64,000 bases of DNA from contig NZ_FZOU01000008.1 in the NCBI RefSeq assembly GCF_900188085.1, positions 1 to 64,000 of the forward strand, in the 5' to 3' direction. Below the pieces are notes generated by a model. The model was not told the DNA's origin. It ran no database searches and worked only from the letters and a program-made list of their open reading frames with translations. The DNA comes from Granulicella rosea (GTDB lineage: Bacteria > Acidobacteriota > Terriglobia > Terriglobales > Acidobacteriaceae). The position numbers and the translations under genes were made by a program. Positions 23,294-31,560 of the stretch are shown here, in pieces (position 1 is the first letter of the stretch; each line of letters starts with the position of its first letter).

Positions 23294-25477
23294 TTAGTGC
23301 TCCACCTTGTAGAGCGAAGAGGTGATCGTCAGATACGTCGCTACCCGCGCACGCTGCGCGGGATCGGTCAGGGTCGAGATGTGGTTTACGATCGCCGATC
23401 GCATGCCGGCGGGCATCTGTCCGTGCATGAAGATGACTCCGAGTGAGTCGACCAGGTTGCCGGGATTCGCGGCCATCAGGCCAAGCGCGCTGGCAGCGGA
23501 AAGGTCCAGCTTGAAGCCGCTGATGCTGTTGTAGACGAGCGAATTCGCCAGCGTCAGCCGCAGCATCGTGCTGGCCGTATTCTCGATGCTGAACTCCGGG
23601 GCGGTCGCCGTCGTGCCTGGTATCGCATAGTCGGGCGGAAAGAAGTTGAAGACCGAGCCGGCAGCATACGGCTTTTGGCCGAGTGGCGCGGTGTAGTTGC
23701 TGAGCGTGCCGTAATAGCCGGTTGGGTCGGTATTCACAAAGCTCAGGCCACGCATCACGCCGGTCAGGTAGAGGATCGGTTCACGCAGATGGCCGCCCTC
23801 GAAGGTCGGGTCGGTATCGCCTGCGCGGGCCTCCGTATCCATCAGGATCGCGCGCACGACCGCCTTCAGATCGCCGCGTACGCCGCTGCCGTTATCCGCA
23901 AAGACCGCCGCGACCCGAGACACATACGCGGGGCTGGGGTTGCTGGCCACCAGATGCTGAATCAGTTGCCGGCAGAGGAACGGCCCAAGGTTTCGATGCG
24001 CGAACAGATTGCCGAGCGCGCCTGCGAGATCCTGCGTGCCTGTCTGTCCGGCCGGCAACACTGTGCCGTTCAGCAGCGTCTTGGCGGTCGTATCGTGTTG
24101 TGCGGCAACGAGCGCCATGGGAGCGTCGAAGTTCATCGCGTTGTTGGGGAAGGTTGTGGGCGAGCCGCCGGTGGCCGTCGCATAGGTCCAGCCGGTGTAC
24201 GCGCGCGCGAACGCCTGCACCTGAGCCTGCGTGTAGCTGGGAATCCTGTTTCCGCTGCCGTCGAGCTGCGGCGTTCCGTCCTGGTTCAACTCGTAGAGGC
24301 CGATGGTAAAGAGCTGCATCGCCTCACGCGCATAGTTTTCGTTGGCGATCTGCCCGGAGGCCGGTTTGGCGGAGTTGAGCATGTTGAGGTATGCGCCCAT
24401 GCCGGTCGAGAGCGTCATGTCCTGCAGCAGCGTCGAGAAGTTGCCGAAGGCATCCTTCACCAGCATGTTCTGGAAAGGAATCGCGGACTCCGCATGGACG
24501 GAGTTGGTGGAGATGACGAAGATCTCCGCGAAGGCAAAGGCCACACGCTGTCGAAGCTGGTCGTTCCCGGTGAGCGCCGCCCGCCACCACTCGGATTGCT
24601 GGCACAGAATCGTATTCGTCGCGCACACCGCGGGCGGAGGCGTCGCGATGTCCGGTTCGATCGTCGGCGCGGCCGCGAACTGTTCGGTGAGATACCCGTC
24701 GAGCCCCACCTGTTGCACGTGCTGGATATCGTTGAGCGTCGGGCCAAAGGTGGCCTGATCGAGCAGCCGCGCGGCAGCCGTCAGGGATGCCTGCAGCCTC
24801 TGAATCTGCGCATTGCCGATCGCGGAGGACGCTGCGCCGGGGTTTGGATTCAGCACGGCGATCGCCAGCGTGGTCAACCCCGTGCTGGGGCCTGCGGTTC
24901 CCCGCAGCTCGGTCGCGGAGACGAGGGTGGTCGGCACGGCCGCGCCGCCCACGACAATCTGCGCGCCCTGCACAAAAGCCGATCCCGTAACGTCGAGCGC
25001 GATATTCGAGCCGCTGCCCGTCTGCACGGCGGTGGCGGCGCTCACGATGGGTACGGGATTCCAGATCGCCTCGGACACCGTCGCGGAGGCCGAGGCGCTG
25101 GCCTTGCTGACGGCCGTCACGCTCACCGTATTCGGCGAAGGCAATGTCGCCGGGGCGGTATAGAGGCCGCCGGAGGAGATCGTCCCAGCCGCGGCCGATC
25201 CGCCGGCAACGCCATTCACCTGCCAGCTTACGGCTGAACTGCCGCTGTTGGAGATGGTTGCGACGAACTGCACCGTTGTGCCAACGCGCGCGTGCGAGGC
25301 GCCCGAGATGCTTACCGTGGAAGCCAGGGCGATCGGCGAAGAGGGTGAGTTTATCCCTGTACTCGTCGCGCAGCCGGTCGTCAGCGCCAGAGTCGCACAA
25401 GCGAAGCCACGGAAGACGGCACACATCACTCGCGACACGAGAGCACCTCGCAGAGATCGTCGGAACACGCCATGCAT
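23294..25477 (-). CDS. DUF1800 domain lipoprotein with Ig-like/IPT module
   Basis: 727 aa from ATG 25477 (GGAG close upstream; ATG 25426 is the alternative). A probable lipobox TTGC is at Cys36. Residues 50-215 carry a two-part module: an Ig-like part (VSWQVNGVAGG, GTISSGGLYTAP) and an IPT/TIG-like part (LDVTGSAFVQGAQI, ATELRGTA). The same module occurs twice in the beta-helix protein at 42943-45855. From about residue 225 the DUF1800 domain (PF08811) begins (RLLDQATFGPTLNDI) and includes WWRAALTGNDQLRQRVAFAF and NYAREAMQLFTIGLYELNQDG. The partner is the downstream DUF1501 gene. The role is unknown; the pair is widespread in Acidobacteriota and Planctomycetes. Confidence 0.85.
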   Translation of the reverse strand: MHGVFRRSLRGALVSRVMCAVFRGFACATLALTTGCATSTGINSPSSPIALASTVSISGASHARVGTTVQFVATISNSGSSAVSWQVNGVAGGSAAAGTISSGGLYTAPATLPSPNTVSVTAVSKASASASATVSEAIWNPVPIVSAATAVQTGSGSNIALDVTGSAFVQGAQIVVGGAAVPTTLVSATELRGTAGPSTGLTTLAIAVLNPNPGAASSAIGNAQIQRLQASLTAAARLLDQATFGPTLNDIQHVQQVGLDGYLTEQFAAAPTIEPDIATPPPAVCATNTILCQQSEWWRAALTGNDQLRQRVAFAFAEIFVISTNSVHAESAIPFQNMLVKDAFGNFSTLLQDMTLSTGMGAYLNMLNSAKPASGQIANENYAREAMQLFTIGLYELNQDGTPQLDGSGNRIPSYTQAQVQAFARAYTGWTYATATGGSPTTFPNNAMNFDAPMALVAAQHDTTAKTLLNGTVLPAGQTGTQDLAGALGNLFAHRNLGPFLCRQLIQHLVASNPSPAYVSRVAAVFADNGSGVRGDLKAVVRAILMDTEARAGDTDPTFEGGHLREPILYLTGVMRGLSFVNTDPTGYYGTLSNYTAPLGQKPYAAGSVFNFFPPDYAIPGTTATAPEFSIENTASTMLRLTLANSLVYNSISGFKLDLSAASALGLMAANPGNLVDSLGVIFMHGQMPAGMRSAIVNHISTLTDPAQRARVATYLTITSSLYKVEH

Positions 25478-25653
25478 GCGCTCCGGATAGACACTCCTGG
25501 GTGTATCGGCCGAAGAGCTTGCTTACTTCAATCGGGCAGGAAGATGAAGCACGATCCGCCGCGCAGATTCAGCAGCCTCCGCCGACGAGCGGACGCGGCA
25601 ACGCACCGTAGTAAGATAAAGCTGCGAAATCCGCTCTCGATTGCGAGTACACG

Positions 25654-27180
25654 TTGCGCCTAGCTTCATCCATCGCCGCCGCCTGCCTGCTCTTATCCCC
25701 CTGTCTTCCTGCACAGGAGACGAACGCCGACACGTATCGCCTCAGCGTCTCGACGAAGCTCGTCGTCCTCGATGTCGTGGTGCTCGATCGCAACGGCAAG
25801 CCTGTACCGAACCTCGACGCCTCGCAGTTCTCGCTCTTCGAGGACAAGGCTCCGCAGAGCATACGGCACTTCGAAGCCAGCCAGCTCGCCGCGACCGACG
25901 CAGCGCACGCGCCTCTCGTGCAGAGCACCGCCGACCTGGCAAAGATCGGCAATGCTCCGGTCGATATCCTCGTCTTCGATGAGCTGAACTCACGCTTCGA
26001 GGACATGGCGTACTCGCGCGCGGAGATGGAGAAGTATCTGCTGCGTCTGCCGGAGATTCTGCCTGTGCCGACGCAGCTCGTCGCCGCCGGCGACAACCGC
26101 TTCGTCGTGCTGCACGACTACACGCAGCGTCGTGCGGACCTGCTCTCCGCGCTCGCGACCCACATGCCGCAGTATCCCTGGCAGATGATGCGCGGCGCCG
26201 GAGGCTACGGCGCATTGGAGCGTATGGCGCAGACGCTGGGCATCCTCGGCCAGATCGCCGACGCCTCGCACGGAGCGGCGGGACGCAAGAACGTCGTCTG
26301 GGTCGGCAATGGCTACCCCTCGGTCGACACCACGCAGTTCGGCCCTGAGGATCAGGCCAAGCTGTCCGCGGTGGTGCAGACCGTCACGGCGCGCATGCTG
26401 GCCTCGCGCGTCGCGCTTTACGTCGTCGATCCCGGCGGCGTGCATGCGCAGACCCAGGAAGACGACAGCCAGGATGGCGCGACCGTGGGCGGAACCTTCG
26501 GCAACGGTCTCGGACCGCTCTCGGGCAAGCTCGAGTTCACGAACTTCGCCGCGGCCACCGGCGGCGAGGTCTTCTCGGAACGCAACGACATCGACCGCGC
26601 CGTGGAGCAGGGTCTGCGCGACGCAGCCAACTACTACACGCTTTCCTACACACCGACCACGGACAACCAGGACGCCGCGGCCTACCGCCATATACGCATC
26701 GTCATGAAGGACAAGTCCCTGCATGCGATCACGCGCGCCGGCTACTTCCCCGGACCGCCGCCAGTCGAGAAGGTTCCGGACGCCGGCAGCAGGAGCTCCG
26801 GCCAGTTGAAATGGGACATCGCCGCCGCCGCGCAGACCACCCTGCCCTATGACGGTCTGAACGTGAAGGCTGCTCCCTCCAGCTCGGGGTATCGGATCAA
26901 TGTCGTGGCAAAGCAGCTCACCTGGAAAGACCAGCCCGATGGCAGCCGTCATGCGGAGGTCACCATCATGGCCGTCTGCTTCAACGAGAAGGACAAGCAG
27001 CTCTCGCACGACGCGAAGGAGCTTACCGAAAGCATACGGGCCACGGACGACATCGAGCACGGCGTACGCGCGGGCTTCGCCATGCCGCTGAAGATCCCCG
27101 CCAATACAAAACGTATCCGCTTCGTCGTGCGCGATCAAGGCACGGGCGCGATCGGAACGGTGGACGTGGCGCGCCCATAG
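25654..27180 (+). CDS. Second VWFA-related acidobacterial domain protein
   Basis: 508 aa, starting at TTG 25654 (no strong ribosome-binding site), because MRLASSIAAACLLLSPCLPAQ is a good signal peptide. The sequence parallels the protein at 12550-14109 throughout: LSVSTKLVVLDVVVLDRNG, LDASQFSLFED, the altered metal-site FDELNSRF, YTQRRADLLSALATHMPQYPWQ, GRKNVVWVGNGYPSVD, NYYTLSYTPTTDNQD. It is followed after 22 bp by the pepsin-like protease gene, so the two are probably one operon. Function is unknown. The neighbour suggests a link to protein processing at the surface, but that is speculative. Confidence 0.85.
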   Translation: MRLASSIAAACLLLSPCLPAQETNADTYRLSVSTKLVVLDVVVLDRNGKPVPNLDASQFSLFEDKAPQSIRHFEASQLAATDAAHAPLVQSTADLAKIGNAPVDILVFDELNSRFEDMAYSRAEMEKYLLRLPEILPVPTQLVAAGDNRFVVLHDYTQRRADLLSALATHMPQYPWQMMRGAGGYGALERMAQTLGILGQIADASHGAAGRKNVVWVGNGYPSVDTTQFGPEDQAKLSAVVQTVTARMLASRVALYVVDPGGVHAQTQEDDSQDGATVGGTFGNGLGPLSGKLEFTNFAAATGGEVFSERNDIDRAVEQGLRDAANYYTLSYTPTTDNQDAAAYRHIRIVMKDKSLHAITRAGYFPGPPPVEKVPDAGSRSSGQLKWDIAAAAQTTLPYDGLNVKAAPSSSGYRINVVAKQLTWKDQPDGSRHAEVTIMAVCFNEKDKQLSHDAKELTESIRATDDIEHGVRAGFAMPLKIPANTKRIRFVVRDQGTGAIGTVDVARP

Positions 27181-27202
27181 AAACATCCCACAGGAGCAAC
27201 CG

Positions 27203-28264
27203 ATGTCGCTGTCTCGTTTCCTCGCCTCATGGCTTATCGTATCCGGCGCTCTCTTCCCCGTTTCGGTTCAGGCGCAGAAGCCCGCCGACATCCCCACCTT
27301 CCCGCAGGGAACGGACGTCGTCACGGTGCCTTACAGCAAACCGCTGGACTTCAACGCGCTCAACTCGCTGCACGTTCGTATGTCGATCAACGGCGGTCCG
27401 GCGGAGAGCTTCCAGGTCGACACCGGCTCGGTCGGCATCGTCGTCGGCGCCATCGCGGTCAAGAACTTCGACGCGAGCAACGGCACGCCTGGCGAGCTGA
27501 CCTACTCCAGCTCGGGCGTGCATGAATCGGGCGTGTGGACGACGGTCGAGATCACCTTCCCCGACGCGAAGCTGCCCGACGGCAGCCCGGTGGTCGCGCA
27601 TGTTCCGGTGCTCGCCGTCACGAACATGGACTGCACCGGCAAGGGTGTGAACGCAGCACGCTGCAAGCCCAGCTCCTCCGCGCCGAATCCACACATGCTC
27701 GGCATCGGCTTCGGTCGCGGCGGAGGCTTCGGTACGCAACTGAAGAACGCCTTCCTGCAACTGGATGCCATGCAGCAGGGCAAGATGCGTCGCGGCTACC
27801 TCATCTCGCCGAAGGGCATCCAGTTGGGCCTGAATGCGGAGACGGTCTCGGGCGCCTGGTCGTGGCAGAAGCTGGTCGCGCGCGAGGGCAAGGCTCCTGA
27901 CAACTACAACGGTCCCCGCGATTGGGAGACCGCGGCGGGAACCTTCGCCGTCGACGGCAAGGCCGCCACGATGGGCTCGGTCCTGATGGACACCGGCCTG
28001 ACCAACATGATGCTGGAGACGAAAAACGCGCCTCAGGACGGCGACGTCCCAGGCGGCACGCCGGTCAAGATCTATCTGCTGGGCGGGCAGCTCTCCTACG
28101 ACTTCAAGGTGAACGACTCAGGCAATGCCGCCGCGCCACGCCGTACTTCGTGGAGACCGGCCACGCATGGAACCTTCGTCAACACCGGCCTGCACCCATT
28201 CACACTCTTCGACTACTGCTACGACGCCGACGGCGGGTATCTCGGTCTGCGCCCACGGAAGTAG
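27203..28264 (+). CDS. Pepsin-like bilobal aspartic protease (family A1-like)
   Basis: 353 aa with signal peptide (MSLSRFLASWLIVSGALFPV) and AGGAG upstream of the ATG. Two Asp-Thr-Gly motifs lie 190 residues apart: QVDTGSVGIVV (Asp73) and VLMDTGLTNMM (Asp263). That is the two-lobe layout of pepsins, not the single motif of retropepsins. Other pepsin-like landmarks are LNSLHVRMSINGGPAESF before the first motif, MLGIGFGRGGG after the first lobe, and a C-terminus NTGLHPFTLFDYCYDADGG resembling the last pepsin strands. Cys144 and Cys154 could form a disulfide. The second motif has Leu where Thr or Ser is usual. Bacterial A1 proteases are rare; no propeptide is obvious. It is probably co-transcribed with the VWFA gene. 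Confidence 0.7.
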   Translation: MSLSRFLASWLIVSGALFPVSVQAQKPADIPTFPQGTDVVTVPYSKPLDFNALNSLHVRMSINGGPAESFQVDTGSVGIVVGAIAVKNFDASNGTPGELTYSSSGVHESGVWTTVEITFPDAKLPDGSPVVAHVPVLAVTNMDCTGKGVNAARCKPSSSAPNPHMLGIGFGRGGGFGTQLKNAFLQLDAMQQGKMRRGYLISPKGIQLGLNAETVSGAWSWQKLVAREGKAPDNYNGPRDWETAAGTFAVDGKAATMGSVLMDTGLTNMMLETKNAPQDGDVPGGTPVKIYLLGGQLSYDFKVNDSGNAAAPRRTSWRPATHGTFVNTGLHPFTLFDYCYDADGGYLGLRPRK

Positions 28265-28300
28265 ACCGATGCACTGGCCAGGGCCCAGGCGTAAGCCGCT

Positions 28301-31243
28301 TTAGAAGCTGTACCTTGCCCCAAGCTGCAGGATGCGCGCCGAAGACGCAGCATCGGGCTGCCCGTAGCTGGCCGAGGTTGGCGTCGCGCCCGTTCCCCAC
28401 ACGGTGTTGAAGTCCGTGTAGTTGTTATGGTTGAACAGGTTGAAGGCCTCGGCCGAGAAGCTCAGCCGTTCGCCGCGGAAGGTGCGAATCTCCTTCTGCG
28501 CACGCGCGTTGACGTTCGACTGGCGACCGCCGCGGAAGCTGTTGCGGCCGACCATCGCGCCGTTGATGAACGGGCGATCCGTCGTCGCATCGTCGTTGTT
28601 CACATCCGAACCGACGGTGATCGTCTCCGGCGTTCCTGATCCGCCGGTCATCAGGCCCGAGATCACCCAGTTGCCAAGCAACTGGTGCGTCAGGCCACGT
28701 CCGCCGCCGTAGGGTATGCGATACACCAGCGATGCGGTGAAGCGGTTGCGGACGTCTTCGTTCGAAGAGGCGCGCTCCGCGTGCGGATCGTATGGGTTGT
28801 TGGCGTAGTTGCCGTTGAGGAAGTCCGCGGCGTCGTCCTCCGCATGCGACCACACCCAGCCGAAGCGGAAGGTCAGGCCGTGCTGAGCCTGCTGCGTCAG
28901 CGTGGCGCGCAGGCCGTTGTAGTTCGAGTGGCCCCACGGACCAGTCACGTTGATGTCGTTGAAGTTCGCGTTCACGCGGTCCGAGTTCGCAAAGTACGGA
29001 CGTCCGATCTGCTGCGCCGTCGGCGTGGCCACGCCCAGCGAAGCCGCGTTGGCCGCCGTCAGAATCACCGGTGGTCCGAGGTTGGTATTCGCTTCCTTCA
29101 GCAGCTTCTCGCCGGTTACATGCACGCCCGTCACCGAGAGGATCATGTGCGACGTAAGCGCGCGATCGACGCCGAGGTCCACCTGGTGCGTGAACGGGAT
29201 ACGCAGGCCGGGATCGGCGAGGCTGATCGACGGCGCGCGTCCCACACCAGTTGGATAAGTCGTGTTCGACGTATACGGCCCGGTCTTGTACTGCTGCGTC
29301 GCGGTCACGGGCGTTGCCGTGTTCAGCGTCAGCGTCTCGATGCTCTCGAGCGTGTTGCGTGCGAGGATCAGCAGGTTCTTGTCGTAGAACATGCCATAGC
29401 CCGCGCGCAGCACCGTCTTCGCACGCTTGTCCAGCGAGTAGGCCAGCGCGACACGCGGCGCGAAGTTGTTCAGGTCGCGCGGCATGCCCTTCGAAAGATT
29501 GGCCTGGATCGGGTCGCTGGCATTGCCGTTCAGCCCTTGTGGTTGCAGGTCGACGTCGTAGCGCACGCCATAGTTCAACGTCAGGCGCGAGGTTGCCTTC
29601 CAGCTATCCTGGGCATACGCGCCCATCAGCGTGTCGTTCAGCTGCGTGTTCGGATTGCCGAAGCTCTGCGTGAAGATGTCCGGCGCGTTCTGGTTGAAGT
29701 GCGTGACCGTGTAAAAGTTCCACTGCCCCGCGAAGGCGGTCGGGAAGTAGCTGTGCGCGCGGACGTAGTTGAGTTGATAGCCGAACTTGAACAGGTGCGA
29801 GCGCTTCGTCCAGCTCAGCGCATCGTCCGCTTCGTAGTGATCTTCGTTCAGGGTGACCGGGAAGTCCGCGGTCTGCCCGACGTAGACGATGCCGTCGATG
29901 TTCGCGCCCGGTCCGGCGGTCTTGCCCTGCTGCTTCAAACGTTGCGGCGCCACCATGACGTGCGCTTCGTTCAGCAGGTTCGGCGAGAAGATATGCGTCT
30001 CCTCCGCGAAGTAGTTCTGCGTGTGCGTATAGGTTCCCGCGGCGGTGGAGATGTCGTAGATCGTGCCGGCGTCGGTGCTGTCGCCCTGAATGTACTGGTC
30101 GTACAGCACGCGCCCGATCAGCGTGTCGCGATTGCCGATGCGATGATCGATGCGTACGGAGCTCAGCGACAGGGCCGACGATTGCGGAATATAGGCGTCG
30201 AAGTCCAGACCACGCACCGGAGAACCGATGAGAGCGCCCGTGGCGAGCGTGGTGTTCACCGAGTCGTAGGTCGTCGACGTACAGGTTGCGCCGCTGGCGC
30301 GGAGGCTGCCGTTGTGGCAGAAGTTCGACGCCGCCGAGGTGACCGTGCCGATGTACTCGGTGGCCGCGTAGAAGTAGGTGCGGTTCAGCTTGATCGGTCC
30401 GCCGAAGGCTCCGCCGAAGTCGTTGCGGTTGTAGATGTTTGGGTTCGCCGCCGAGAACTGGTTCTGGTTGGCGAAGAACTGGTTGCGATTGAAGTAGAAG
30501 ACATCGCCGTGGTACTGATCGCTGCCCGACTTCGTGATCACGTTGATAAAGCCGCCGCCCGCTCCGCCGAACTCGGCCGGAAACTGCTCCGTCAGCACCT
30601 GGAACTGCGCGATTGCCTCCTGCGAGAGCGTAAGCCGCACATTGCCGTTGATGGCGCCGTTGTTCTCCACGCCGTCGATCATGATGGAGTTCGAACGCGA
30701 GCGCTGGCCGTTGACCGAGAAGCCCGAGTTCTGTCCGGTGGTCTGCGTCGAAGTGACGCCGGGCACCGTCGTCGCGAAGTCGAGGAAGTTGCGGCCGTCC
30801 GAAGGCAGGTCGCGAATCTCACGCTCCGAGATGGTCTGGCCGATCGTCGTATTGTCGGGATCGATCGCGGGCTGCTGCGCAGTCACCTGCACCACCGTAT
30901 CGGCGGAGGCCACCGTCATGGCGAGGTCCACCGTCGCGGTCGAACCTACGTTCAGCACGATGTTCGCCTGGTGCAGTTCGGCGAAGCCGTTCTTCGCGGC
31001 GATCACCTGGTACGTGCCGGGATGCAGCGCGGGAAAGCGGAAGCGTCCGTGACTATCGGTGACGCCGGTGCGCTTATCGTGTGTGTCGATCTGCGTCAGG
31101 GTCAGGGTCGCTCCGGCGACCACGGCGCCGGACGCATCATGAAGATCGACTTCAAGGCCAGCAGTATCGACCGACTGCGCAAAGCCGTGAGAAGAAAACG
31201 CGACGAGCAGGGCAAGCGGCAGGATCGGGCGAAGCGGGCGCAT
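28301..31243 (-). CDS. Second Oar-like TonB-dependent receptor
   Basis: 980 aa. The signal peptide ends SSHGFAQ; AAGGAG lies 13 bases before the ATG, a rather long spacing. A carboxypeptidase-regulatory domain (LEVDLHDASGAVVAGATLTL) is followed by a plug (QTISEREIRDLPSDGRNFLD, ATTVPGVTST, NSIMIDGVENNGAINGN). The barrel follows, with ITKSGSDQYHGDVFYFNRNQ and NDFGGAFGGPIKLNRTYF, ending in ILQLGARYSF. It is divergent from an NHL/Ig protein gene of the same type that follows the first receptor, so the receptor/NHL pairing occurs twice. It is converging with the pepsin-like gene (36-bp gap). Substrate unknown; oligosaccharide uptake is inferred. Confidence 0.9.
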   Translation of the reverse strand: MRPLRPILPLALLVAFSSHGFAQSVDTAGLEVDLHDASGAVVAGATLTLTQIDTHDKRTGVTDSHGRFRFPALHPGTYQVIAAKNGFAELHQANIVLNVGSTATVDLAMTVASADTVVQVTAQQPAIDPDNTTIGQTISEREIRDLPSDGRNFLDFATTVPGVTSTQTTGQNSGFSVNGQRSRSNSIMIDGVENNGAINGNVRLTLSQEAIAQFQVLTEQFPAEFGGAGGGFINVITKSGSDQYHGDVFYFNRNQFFANQNQFSAANPNIYNRNDFGGAFGGPIKLNRTYFYAATEYIGTVTSAASNFCHNGSLRASGATCTSTTYDSVNTTLATGALIGSPVRGLDFDAYIPQSSALSLSSVRIDHRIGNRDTLIGRVLYDQYIQGDSTDAGTIYDISTAAGTYTHTQNYFAEETHIFSPNLLNEAHVMVAPQRLKQQGKTAGPGANIDGIVYVGQTADFPVTLNEDHYEADDALSWTKRSHLFKFGYQLNYVRAHSYFPTAFAGQWNFYTVTHFNQNAPDIFTQSFGNPNTQLNDTLMGAYAQDSWKATSRLTLNYGVRYDVDLQPQGLNGNASDPIQANLSKGMPRDLNNFAPRVALAYSLDKRAKTVLRAGYGMFYDKNLLILARNTLESIETLTLNTATPVTATQQYKTGPYTSNTTYPTGVGRAPSISLADPGLRIPFTHQVDLGVDRALTSHMILSVTGVHVTGEKLLKEANTNLGPPVILTAANAASLGVATPTAQQIGRPYFANSDRVNANFNDINVTGPWGHSNYNGLRATLTQQAQHGLTFRFGWVWSHAEDDAADFLNGNYANNPYDPHAERASSNEDVRNRFTASLVYRIPYGGGRGLTHQLLGNWVISGLMTGGSGTPETITVGSDVNNDDATTDRPFINGAMVGRNSFRGGRQSNVNARAQKEIRTFRGERLSFSAEAFNLFNHNNYTDFNTVWGTGATPTSASYGQPDAASSARILQLGARYSF

Positions 31244-31560
31244 GAGTTACCGGAATCTCCTTGCGGAAAAGACGCAGTGATATGGAGCTGACAGTCGGAC
31301 AGCCAGGGACAAAGCGGCACGCGTCTGTACACAAACACGGTTTAAGAACACATGAAGACACGTCGAAACATTGATGTATTCTGTGACCGTAACATCTGCA
31401 CATGTCTACTGCAACTTTTTGCGCCGGAGCACGTTCCTCGCGGAGCGCCCGCCTGCACCCGATTTTGCCTATTCTCTGCGCGCCGTGGCGTGCTGGATGT
31501 CGATGAACCGCCGCCGGAGCACTCCGTCGCGGCCCTTCAGGAAGGGTTTAGTCAAGAGAA
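31244..31560. promoter_or_regulatory. Divergent control region between the receptor and NHL/Ig genes
   Basis: A 317-bp gap. It holds TGACCGTAAC at 31384-31393, the exact reverse complement of GTTACGGTCA at 48641-48650, and a looser TTACCGGAA at 31247-31255 beside the receptor start. The middle (31320-31430) is AT-rich for this genome and is the likely promoter area. No gene seen. Confidence 0.45.
31384..31392. promoter_or_regulatory. TTACnGTAA element (motif B, site 1)
   Basis: TGACCGTAA, one base from the perfect palindrome TTAC-C-GTAA. Confidence 0.45.

Noticed and set aside
28685..31291. 868-codon plus-strand frame opposite the second receptor
   Set aside because: Extreme Arg/Val bias and no domain; a codon-structure shadow of the receptor.
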